Made by a program: the position numbers and the translations under genes. The notes below the pieces were generated by a model. That model ran no database searches. It had not been told where the DNA came from and saw only the letters and a program-made list of their open reading frames with translations. From an uncultured Lachnospiraceae bacterium (GTDB lineage: Bacteria > Bacillota > Clostridia > Lachnospirales > Lachnospiraceae), in assembly GCA_948438565.1 (NCBI GenBank), contig CAOJLW010000025.1:1-14296 (forward strand): a stretch of DNA of 14,296 bases, read 5' to 3'. How positions within the stretch are numbered: the stretch's first letter is position 1; the number at the start of each line of letters is the position of its first letter. Shown piece after piece: positions 1-6,250 of this stretch.

Positions 1-1
1 A

Positions 2-55
2 TGCGGTAGCATACCGTCTGGACTGGTATGGGCCGACTGGTCAATATCTTCTTAG
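2..55 (+). CDS. Possible C-terminal tail of an upstream gene (partial)
   Basis: One + strand frame is open from the left edge to a TAG stop at 53-55, immediately before a terminator hairpin at 62-107. That position is what the 3' end of an upstream gene would look like. Only about 17 residues are visible and they match no family I recognise. A second frame (from base 3) stays open to a TAA at 93-95, but that stop falls inside the hairpin, so I prefer the first. Either reading could be chance. Confidence 0.2.
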   Translation, partial: CGSIPSGLVWADWSISS

Positions 56-61
56 ATGGAA

Positions 62-107
62 AAGGCATTACGATCCGAGCGTTGCGGAAACGTAATGCTT
101 TCTTTTT
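62..107. terminator. Rho-independent terminator between converging genes
   Basis: Stem GCATTACG (65-72) pairs perfectly with CGTAATGC (91-98). An inner stem TCCG (74-77) pairs with CGGA (85-88) around a 7-base loop. On the + strand the stem is followed by TTTCTTTTT; on the - strand it is followed by CTTTTCC. It therefore probably ends the upstream + gene well and may also end the histidine kinase transcript, whose stop codon lies just beyond it at 114-116. Confidence 0.75.
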
Positions 108-113
108 GTATAG

Positions 114-1385
114 TTATGGGATGGGCGTGCATTCGAGCAAAATGCTGGCGACATACATATCTCCCTGAATTTCATATGTGGAAATACCGTTATATTTTTG
201 TACGGTTTCCTGAATAATGTGCAGTCCAAGTCCATGCAGATGGGGTTGGGCTTTGGTTGTTTTATGAGCTTGCGCGCTTTCGTGCTGCCAGTCCTCCAGA
301 CGGTTTTGTACGGTAACGGACAGATAGGTTTTCACCATAGTTATCTTTATGAAAATAGACGGTTGCGCAATTTTTGCAGAGGCTTCCATCGCATTGTCAA
401 GCAGATTGGATAGTACGGAGCAAAGCAGGTAGTCGGGGATAGAAAGCTTGTGAGGGATGGCGGTTTCAATCTCCATCGGGATGCCTAAACGCTGCGCTGT
501 GGCATATTTGATATTGATGACCTGATTGACAATTTCATTGCCGGTTTCAATTTGATTGTCTAAAGCATAGAGGGTCTGACATAATGAGTAGAAGTATTCT
601 TTTAAAGACTGGTATTTTTCCTGGCTGAGCATCCGATCTATACAGACAAAATGGTTTTTCATATCATGACGTATTTTATGGTAGTCCATAACGACGTCCC
701 GTAATTCCTGCATATGCCGGATCTGGTATTGCTGCTGTTGCTGGATCAGTTCCAGACGGATATTTTTTGCATATTCTTTTGTGCTTTGCCAGATCATGTA
801 ATAGATAAGCAATTCTAACAGAAGTGTTAAACAGCCAGTTAAATCAATATACGGAAAAATGCCGCGATAGCCTTTTAACAGGTAAATAGAAATCATATTT
901 AAAATGGGCATTACGATCATAGTAATGTAATAAGAGGAGGGATAATGTTTTAAAGTGTCAATTTTAAAATGCAAAAGAAACAGGGTAATGACGAACAGAT
1001 TACAGGAGCTTAGGAGTTTAAACAGGTATACGGGGTAACCCATGCGTATCAATGTAAAGTGGAAGATGCTGACGGGAAAACCGCTTAACGTAATCAGGGA
1101 AACGAAGATCAAAGGCAGGAAAAGTTTAAAAATAATTTTTCCCGTACCAAAGATACAGGCATAAAAAAACATCATAAAAATATGTGTAACGATATAGAGT
1201 AAAAATGAATCGGCAAAAATATCCTGTAGAATTAGACATAGAGAATAGACAATAAAATAACACCCGATCAAGGGGCCGCGAAAACGCATGGGTTTGGGCA
1301 AAAGCATATGTGAAAGTAGAAAAAGCGCCAGAAACGCTTCTATAATCAGTGTGATACAGATGATGCTTTGAAAGGTATCGTTCAT
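114..1385 (-). CDS. AgrC-like sensor histidine kinase, GHKL family
   Basis: This is a membrane sensor kinase of the AgrC/ComD (HPK10-like) type. It would autophosphorylate on histidine and pass the phosphate to the LytTR regulator encoded just upstream. The first 200 residues are strongly hydrophobic, with about six to seven membrane segments (near 7-29, 38-57, 60-80, 84-104, 120-140, 152-170 and 180-200). A Gln-rich linker (214-219) and a helical dimerisation region follow. The H-box reads RHDMKNH with the likely phospho-acceptor His240. The N-box LSNLLDNAMEA is at 325-335 and the G-box HGLGLHI at 384-390. At 423 residues it is normal for the family and looks intact. Its ATG overlaps the regulator's stop as ATGA, so the two are translationally coupled. 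In related systems the ligand is often a cyclic peptide, but no agrB or agrD is visible here, so the signal is unknown. Confidence 0.9.
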   Translation of the reverse strand: MNDTFQSIICITLIIEAFLALFLLSHMLLPKPMRFRGPLIGCYFIVYSLCLILQDIFADSFLLYIVTHIFMMFFYACIFGTGKIIFKLFLPLIFVSLITLSGFPVSIFHFTLIRMGYPVYLFKLLSSCNLFVITLFLLHFKIDTLKHYPSSYYITMIVMPILNMISIYLLKGYRGIFPYIDLTGCLTLLLELLIYYMIWQSTKEYAKNIRLELIQQQQQYQIRHMQELRDVVMDYHKIRHDMKNHFVCIDRMLSQEKYQSLKEYFYSLCQTLYALDNQIETGNEIVNQVINIKYATAQRLGIPMEIETAIPHKLSIPDYLLCSVLSNLLDNAMEASAKIAQPSIFIKITMVKTYLSVTVQNRLEDWQHESAQAHKTTKAQPHLHGLGLHIIQETVQKYNGISTYEIQGDMYVASILLECTPIP

Positions 1386-2095
1386 AAGGTCAGCCTCCGG
1401 AAAGTGGTTTTGATTTCTTCCAGACGGGAGCGGCTGGCTGGAAGAGTTTTGCCATTGTCAAGCAGAATGCCTGTGGGCGCAATGCTTTGTATAAAACGGT
1501 AATTGACGAGATAGCTTTTATGGACGCGAATAAAGCCGTGTGGCTTAAGCGTTTCTTCCAAATCGGACATCCGGTAGCGAATCGCTTCCGTCTGCTTGCC
1601 GTTGGTTAAAAAAAGGGCAATGTATTTGTCCAGGCTTTGCGCATAGATAATCTCATCAATGCGGTAACGATATAAAATACTGCGATTTTCCAATAGGATA
1701 AAGTCGCTTTCGGATTCTGTGCGGCAGTCTGCCAAAATATCGCGTATACAGGGTTCAATCCGAGATTGAAATTCATCTTTGGGGAGAAAGCGAAATGGTC
1801 TGGCGGCCAGGGAATCGTATACGCATTCCCGGTGAATAGAAACATAGATTAGATAGCAGCCAGGATCCAGTTCGCGAATTTTTTTGCCAAGCTCCAATCC
1901 GTTGATAAGCGGCATATCGATATCCAGAAAATATATATCCCATTTCATGCCATTATAAAGGGCGGCAAGTAATTTGCCGCTGTCGGTAAATATTTCAATG
2001 GAGCATTCTGCATCCAGTTTTTGGAAAAGCTGCGTCAAATATGTTTGATAATAGCTGACGGTTACAAATTCATCGTCGCATAGAGCAATTTTCAT
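1382..2095 (-). CDS. LytTR-family response regulator (AgrA/ComE-like)
   Basis: This is a cytoplasmic DNA-binding response regulator, partner of the overlapping histidine kinase. With the start at 2095 it has 237 residues. The receiver domain (about 1-120) shows acidic residues Asp7-Asp8, phospho-acceptor Asp58 in FLDIDMP, and the conserved Lys106 in FLPKD. A LytTR DNA-binding domain (about 131-235) carries the FIRVHKSYLVN motif at 188-198. An in-frame ATG exists upstream at 2170, giving 25 extra residues, but it lies upstream of the -35 box of the promoter at 2135-2163, so it cannot be on that transcript. The 2095 ATG is preceded by AAAGGGG and begins MKIALCDDE, the classic receiver start. 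LytTR proteins usually bind paired direct repeats; none was recognised here. Targets are unknown; autoregulation is possible given the dyad at its start site. Confidence 0.92.
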   Translation of the reverse strand: MKIALCDDEFVTVSYYQTYLTQLFQKLDAECSIEIFTDSGKLLAALYNGMKWDIYFLDIDMPLINGLELGKKIRELDPGCYLIYVSIHRECVYDSLAARPFRFLPKDEFQSRIEPCIRDILADCRTESESDFILLENRSILYRYRIDEIIYAQSLDKYIALFLTNGKQTEAIRYRMSDLEETLKPHGFIRVHKSYLVNYRFIQSIAPTGILLDNGKTLPASRSRLEEIKTTFRRLTL

Positions 2096-2114
2096 ATTCT
2101 GCTCATCCCCTTTG

Positions 2115-2145
2115 TTGTCTAAATTGATAAAAATATTATAGACAA
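2115..2145. promoter_or_regulatory. Dyad over the start site of the two-component operon, candidate operator
   Basis: TTGTCTA (2115-2121) and TAGACAA (2139-2145) form a perfect 7-base inverted repeat with a 17-base gap, centred on 2130. It spans the -10 box and the predicted transcription start of the minus-strand promoter. That placement suits repression or autoregulation. The arms are short in an A/T-rich region, so chance is possible. Confidence 0.4.
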
Positions 2146-2163
2146 TATACAAAAGCTTGTCAA
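2135..2163 (-). promoter_or_regulatory. Perfect-consensus sigma-A promoter of the two-component operon
   Basis: Reading the minus strand, -35 TTGACA (2158-2163) and -10 TATAAT (2135-2140) are separated by exactly 17 bases (2141-2157). All 12 hexamer positions match consensus. Transcription should begin near 2128, giving a leader of about 33 bases before the regulator ATG at 2095. A promoter this strong for a regulatory operon suggests it may be held down by a repressor or by feedback. Confidence 0.88.
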
Positions 2164-2207
2164 ATTTCACGCCATATAGCTGCCGTTTACGACATTCCTT
2201 TGTTGTT

Positions 2208-2223
2208 TGCGCCTATATGCGCA
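2208..2223. promoter_or_regulatory. Near-palindromic 16-base element upstream of the GH3 gene
   Basis: TGCGCCTATATGCGCA is a near-perfect palindrome with arms TGCGC and GCGCA and a TATA core. It matches 13 of 16 bases of the element at 6098-6113 upstream of the GH2 gene. It lies 82 bases before the GH3 start codon, in the divergent intergenic region. I infer a shared operator for a dimeric regulator; the regulator is not identified. I see no convincing promoter for the GH3 gene. The best weak option is TTGAGT (2240-2245), 17 bases, TAAGCT (2263-2268). Confidence 0.5.
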
Positions 2224-2305
2224 GGATACGGCAAGGCCATTGAGTCCCAAAATGTTCTGTGGTAAGCTGTTTTCATGAAGATCAAACAAGGAGGAAACAG
2301 GCATA

Positions 2306-5300
2306 ATGAAAAAGAGATGCAAAACTCGGATTACGGCAATGGCAATGGCAGTTATGATGGCGGCATCGACAGTTGGGGCATATGATGTTCCGGAAACGGT
2401 TTATGCGGCGTCGCAGCGTGAAACTGTAAAATTTCCGGCAGTATACTCCCTGGATTTGGTGCGTCCAATTACAGATGCTTCAGTGGTGAATGCAAAGGTG
2501 GAAGCGCTGATTCGGACGATGACCAAAGAAGAAAAATTTACGTTTTTGGGAGGCAACGGTACGGGCGATTCCGAAGGGAACGCCGGGTTCTTAAAAGGCG
2601 TGCCAAGGTTGGGCGTACCAATGATTAAAATGTACGACGGTCCGGCAGGCGTTTTGTATACAAAGGATACGACAAACCCGCCTCAGGAACAGATGCTGGC
2701 TGCAACCTGGGATGAGTCGATGGCAGCGCAATATGGCGAAGCGGTTGGAAATGAAAATGTAGCGATTGGGGGCGCGTTTTTACTGGGAGCGCAGTTGGAT
2801 ATCCAAAGAGCCCCGCAGTTTGGACGTACCAAGGATCAGATGGGCGAGGATCCCTATCTGCTATCCAGTCTTGCGGACGACTTGGTAAAAGGTATGCAGA
2901 AAAACGGTGGAATTGCCGTATTGAAGCATTACGCGGCATTTGCGCAGAACGCAACGCCAGGAACCAGCACCAATGTCGAGGTTTCCGAGCAGGCGCTGCA
3001 TGAAATTTATCTTCAGGGATTTGAGTCGGCGGTAAAAGAAGGCGGAGCGTTGGGAATTATGTCCTCGTATAATGCTATCAACGGTACGATGGCTTCCGCA
3101 CATACATATTTACAGAATGACGTATTGCGCGGAATGTGGGGATATGATTTCTTCACGATTACAGACTGGGGCGGAAATGACGGCTTTACACTGGGGAAAG
3201 GTACGGATATTGAAATGCCCAACTTAAGCAAGAACAACCAGGCAAGCACGGACGCGCAGGTGGAAGCAGGCAATTTGACGCAGGCGGAAGCGGACGCACT
3301 CGTGGATCAGGCGGTTGGCCGTATCTTGCGCGCGTATGGAACAGGCGGCTATTTGACGCTGGTAGAAGTAGATGAGAACGGATATGCGAAAGAAGAAGCA
3401 GGCCGCACGGAAGTGATTGCGCCGGGAACCAATAACGATACGCTGGCAAGCCTGTATGAAGCAAGCAATGCCGCAGTGCAGGAAGTTGCGGAACAGGGCG
3501 GCGTTTTACTGAAAAATGAGAATCATACCCTTCCGTTGGATACAACAGGAGATAAGAGCGTTGCTGTGATTGGTGTTAACGGCATGACGCTGATACCGGG
3601 GATTGGCGGCGAACGTTCTTACGGCGCAATTAGAGCCATGACAAGTCCTTATGAGGCTTTATGCGATATTTTAGGCGCGAATAAAGTGGAAGGCGAAGCA
3701 TACAACGATTTGCAGGGGACGATTATCCCAAATGAATATCTCTATACGACAAAGGACGGAGATGCGCACGGCGCAAACCGTACGTATGGCACCGGCCAGT
3801 CCAAAGAGTCCGGCGATGTAGTGCAGGGACAGTTTGTCAGCAACAGCGTTCCGGAAAAAGCAATGGACGGACATGAAATTGGCGAGTTCTGTCAGGTTGA
3901 TGACGTGATTGATTTTAATACGGGTACGAAAACCTACTTAAACGGGGACAATGGAAATGCATTTGATTATACAACCAATCCGGCTTATACCTGGACGACT
4001 TATCTGGAAGCGCCGGAAGACGGACAATATAACATTATTTTCCAAAGCATGGGCGCACGCGCAGCCATGACTGTCAACGAAGAGACCGATGAAATCGGCG
4101 AGGATGGAAAGCCGGTATTAAAACAATTGGGTTCCGCATCCGGTGCGAGCGCCAATCAGGGAACACAGTATTATAGCGGCGTGATCCCGTCAGAAACCGG
4201 AGAAAACCTTTCCACGGTATCGGTTCAATTGGAAAAGGGCAAACGATATAAAATCGCTATTGCATCTATGAATGCCGAAGCGGTTGGTCAAAGCCAGGGG
4301 CCGTTTGGCGGTGGAACGCAGGTGATGAAGCAGATTGCAGGCAAAGATATGCAGGTTGGCCTTGCCTGGGTGACGCCATCCCAGAAACAGGCGAATATTG
4401 ACCGTGCAATTCAGGCGGCAAAAGACAACGATACGGCCGTGATCTTTGCTTATACGCAGGTTAGCGATCCGAAGGGTGACGACAGGACGGCTGTAACGTT
4501 AAAATTAAATGATTATCAGCAGAAGATGATTCAGGATGTGGCAAAGGCGGCGCATGACGCGGGCAACCGGGCAGTTGTTGTGTTAAATAATGACGCGGCA
4601 GTTGTTATGGAAGATTGGATTGACGATGTAGACGCTATTTTGGAAATGTATTATCCGGGACAGCGCGGCGGCGTGGCAACAGCGAATCTTTTAACTGGTA
4701 AAGTAAATCCAAGCGGAAAACTGGCTTATACGATTCCGAAAAAGAATACCGATACATTGATTACCTATTCAGACGAATTATGGTCTAAATTTGAAGCGGA
4801 AGATAACTGGAAGGGCGATAGCGATCAGAATCCGCCAGGCGGTTCGGAAGGTCCTGGAGGTATGCCGGGATTTGGCGGAGGAAAGCCGAACACCACCTAT
4901 TTTGTTGAAGGCATCAATACAGGATACCGCTGGTATGATGAAAACGGCGTTGAGCCGCAATATGATTTTGGGTATGGTCTGTCCTATACGACATTTGCTT
5001 ATAGCGATATGGCAGTTACAGAGAATCGTATCAATGGAGAAACAGCAGGGTATGACGTAACGTTTTCCGTAACGAATACAGGGAATGTGGCAGGCAGCGA
5101 AGTGGCTCAGGTATATCTTGGAGAAGCAAAGGTTCCGGCTAAAATCCAGTCATCGAAGTATCAGCTTGCAGGTTATGAAAAAGTAAAAGATTTGCAGCCA
5201 GGCGAGACCAGGAAGGTTTCCATTCATGTGACGGAACGGTCATTATCCTATTGGAATTCCAATCAGTCAGAGCTCAATAAAAACAGCGATGGCACAAAGG

Positions 5301-5824
5301 ATAAATGGACCGTAGCGACAGGCGCAAGGACAATTTATGTCGGCGCGGCTTCGGATGACCTGAAATTACAGGCAAATGTCAACGTAAAAGAAACAGATCC
5401 ACTGGCAGAAGCTACTGAAGCGTTAAATCAGGCAAAACAGCAGCTTGCGGCAGCGCAGCAGGCATTGGCAGCGGCGCAGCAGGCAAATGGAGCGTCCCAG
5501 GCGGAACTCGCTCAGCTTCGGGCAGATGTAGCGGCGGCACAGGCGGCGCTTGCTCAGGCAAAACAAGAAGCGGAGAACGCTAAAAATCAGGCGCAAAAGG
5601 TGACGATTGTGACCGATAAGAAGAGCTATACCGTCAAGAAAGGCAAATCTGTAAAAATTACGGCAGTAGCGTCTAACGGCAAAAAGGTTTCGTTTACCTC
5701 TAAGAATAAAAAGGTGGCAAAAGTCACGAAACAAGGTAAGGTTACCGGATTGAAAAAAGGCACGGCCAAGATTGTGATCAAGGCTGGAAGTGCGAAAAAG
5801 ACTGTAAAAGTCAAAGTAAAATAA
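2306..5824 (+). CDS. Secreted multidomain GH3 beta-glycosidase
   Basis: This is an exported glycoside hydrolase family 3 enzyme that should remove beta-linked sugars from non-reducing ends; the exact sugar cannot be read from sequence. A signal peptide occupies about 1-35 (basic start, Met/Ala-rich core, YAA before the likely cut). The GH3 barrel (about 60-345) has YDGPAG (110-115), GEDP (180-183), KHYA (207-210) and TDWGG with the nucleophile Asp287. The second GH3 domain (about 395-810) is split by an insertion of about 185 residues (505-690) resembling PA14 (YLEAPEDGQYNI). A Gly/Pro-rich loop (842-861) precedes GYGLSYTTF (889-897). A fibronectin-III-like domain follows (about 910-985), then an Ala/Gln-rich coiled coil (1032-1097) and a Lys-rich Ig-like (Big_2-type) domain (1098-1172). 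It is longer than the usual 700-850 residues because of these additions. AAGGAGG at 2288-2294 supports the start. The acid/base residue is not assigned. Confidence 0.93.
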   Translation: MKKRCKTRITAMAMAVMMAASTVGAYDVPETVYAASQRETVKFPAVYSLDLVRPITDASVVNAKVEALIRTMTKEEKFTFLGGNGTGDSEGNAGFLKGVPRLGVPMIKMYDGPAGVLYTKDTTNPPQEQMLAATWDESMAAQYGEAVGNENVAIGGAFLLGAQLDIQRAPQFGRTKDQMGEDPYLLSSLADDLVKGMQKNGGIAVLKHYAAFAQNATPGTSTNVEVSEQALHEIYLQGFESAVKEGGALGIMSSYNAINGTMASAHTYLQNDVLRGMWGYDFFTITDWGGNDGFTLGKGTDIEMPNLSKNNQASTDAQVEAGNLTQAEADALVDQAVGRILRAYGTGGYLTLVEVDENGYAKEEAGRTEVIAPGTNNDTLASLYEASNAAVQEVAEQGGVLLKNENHTLPLDTTGDKSVAVIGVNGMTLIPGIGGERSYGAIRAMTSPYEALCDILGANKVEGEAYNDLQGTIIPNEYLYTTKDGDAHGANRTYGTGQSKESGDVVQGQFVSNSVPEKAMDGHEIGEFCQVDDVIDFNTGTKTYLNGDNGNAFDYTTNPAYTWTTYLEAPEDGQYNIIFQSMGARAAMTVNEETDEIGEDGKPVLKQLGSASGASANQGTQYYSGVIPSETGENLSTVSVQLEKGKRYKIAIASMNAEAVGQSQGPFGGGTQVMKQIAGKDMQVGLAWVTPSQKQANIDRAIQAAKDNDTAVIFAYTQVSDPKGDDRTAVTLKLNDYQQKMIQDVAKAAHDAGNRAVVVLNNDAAVVMEDWIDDVDAILEMYYPGQRGGVATANLLTGKVNPSGKLAYTIPKKNTDTLITYSDELWSKFEAEDNWKGDSDQNPPGGSEGPGGMPGFGGGKPNTTYFVEGINTGYRWYDENGVEPQYDFGYGLSYTTFAYSDMAVTENRINGETAGYDVTFSVTNTGNVAGSEVAQVYLGEAKVPAKIQSSKYQLAGYEKVKDLQPGETRKVSIHVTERSLSYWNSNQSELNKNSDGTKDKWTVATGARTIYVGAASDDLKLQANVNVKETDPLAEATEALNQAKQQLAAAQQALAAAQQANGASQAELAQLRADVAAAQAALAQAKQEAENAKNQAQKVTIVTDKKSYTVKKGKSVKITAVASNGKKVSFTSKNKKVAKVTKQGKVTGLKKGTAKIVIKAGSAKKTVKVKVK
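5444..5485 (+). repeat. Two identical in-frame heptads in the GH3 coiled coil
   Basis: Two consecutive 21-base units (5444-5464 and 5465-5485) both encode LAAAQQA. The DNA copies differ at several silent positions, so the protein repeat is kept while the DNA has drifted. They sit within the Ala/Gln-rich helical spacer between the catalytic part and the terminal Ig-like domain. Confidence 0.75.
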
Positions 5825-5859
5825 ATTAGGTTTCCCTTCTTTTATAACAATATAATAGA

Positions 5860-5905
5860 TCCCGCATCGGCGTAGAAAATTGAGCCGATGCGGGATTTTT
5901 TTATT
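5860..5905 (+). terminator. Rho-independent terminator of the GH3 gene
   Basis: TCCCGCATCGGC (5860-5871) pairs perfectly over 12 bases with GCCGATGCGGGA (5884-5895), with a 12-base loop. A run of seven T, an A and four more T follows. It lies 35 bases after the GH3 stop codon and separates this transcript from the GH2 gene. Confidence 0.93.
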
Positions 5906-5907
5906 TT

Positions 5908-5957
5908 ATAGGAAAGATCTTTCTGCTATGAAGTGTGAAAGTATCTGACTTTCCTAT
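5908..5957. repeat. Inverted repeat, 9-base arms
   Basis: ATAGGAAAG (5908-5916) and CTTTCCTAT (5949-5957) are perfect inverted copies around a 32-base gap. A second, competing pair CTTTC (5919-5923) and GAAAG (5937-5941) lies inside the gap. The element starts just after the GH3 terminator. It could be a binding site or an RNA structure at the end of read-through transcripts; its role is unknown. Confidence 0.5.
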
Positions 5958-5995
5958 GAAACAAAAACCCTCCAGGAGGATACGCACTGAGCGAA

Positions 5996-6016
5996 CACTT
6001 TTTTTATTAAAAAGTG
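5996..6016. repeat. A/T-rich hairpin CACTTTTT / AAAAAGTG
   Basis: Eight-base arms (5996-6003 and 6009-6016) enclose a 5-base loop, about 40 bases upstream of the GH2 promoter. The stem is weak in G/C and no clear T-run follows directly, so it is not a convincing terminator. It might be a protein-binding site. Confidence 0.45.
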
Positions 6017-6053
6017 CATAAAATTTCATTCTATTTTTTGTTAGTTGTGTCTA

Positions 6054-6082
6054 ATGACATAAAAATTACTATATTATAAAAT
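6054..6082 (+). promoter_or_regulatory. Likely sigma-A promoter of the GH2 gene
   Basis: -35 ATGACA (6054-6059, 5 of 6) and -10 TAAAAT (6077-6082, 5 of 6) are 17 bases apart in an A/T-rich stretch. Transcription would start near 6089, leaving a leader of about 160 bases. The palindromic element at 6098-6113 begins about 9 bases after the start, a typical place for a repressor roadblock. Confidence 0.6.
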
Positions 6083-6097
6083 GACAATAGATGTTTG

Positions 6098-6113
6098 TGC
6101 GCATTTATGCACA
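6098..6113. promoter_or_regulatory. Near-palindromic 16-base element upstream of the GH2 gene
   Basis: TGCGCATTTATGCACA aligns without gaps to the element at 2208-2223 before the GH3 gene, with 13 of 16 identical bases. The differences fall at positions 6, 8 and 14. A wider symmetric reading is TGTGC (6096-6100) with GCACA (6109-6113). I infer an operator for a sugar-responsive regulator such as a LacI-type protein; no such regulator gene lies in the window. Confidence 0.5.
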
Positions 6114-6250
6114 TGGAAATATAAAGTATGGCCAATTAAGACAAGAAAGGAGGTCGCAGTATCAGGTTGCGCGTCAGCAAATATTTTCAAAGCATCCAAG
6201 TGGAACAATGATAATGTCACAAAATCAGTTGCAAAAGGAGATAGTGAACG

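Larger units (their letters stand above)
5906..6250. other. Intergenic region upstream of the GH2 gene
   Basis: No convincing gene lies in these 345 bases on either strand. They hold an inverted repeat (5908-5957), a short palindrome CCTCC-A-GGAGG (5969-5979), an A/T hairpin (5996-6016), a promoter (6054-6082), a palindromic element (6098-6113) and a leader of about 160 bases. The leader contains a ribosome-binding-like AAAGGAGGT (6146-6154) with no good start codon after it, and the real GH2 site AAAAGGAG (6233-6240), 10 bases before the ATG. The 10-mer AGTATCAGGT occurs at 6158-6167 and again inside the gene at 6268-6277. Confidence 0.6.

Noticed and set aside
2096..2170. N-terminal extension of the response regulator to the ATG at 2170
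   Set aside because: The extension lies across and upstream of the promoter for the gene, has no homology to receiver domains, and the internal ATG at 2095 has the proper ribosome site and family-typical start.
2203..2305. Riboswitch or attenuator before the GH3 gene
   Set aside because: I looked for a terminator/antiterminator pair or a known riboswitch core in the upstream region and found only the short palindrome and the ribosome binding site.
5444..5485. A microsatellite or CRISPR-like repeat
   Set aside because: The two units are adjacent, in-frame and encode a heptad of a coiled coil; there are no spacers.
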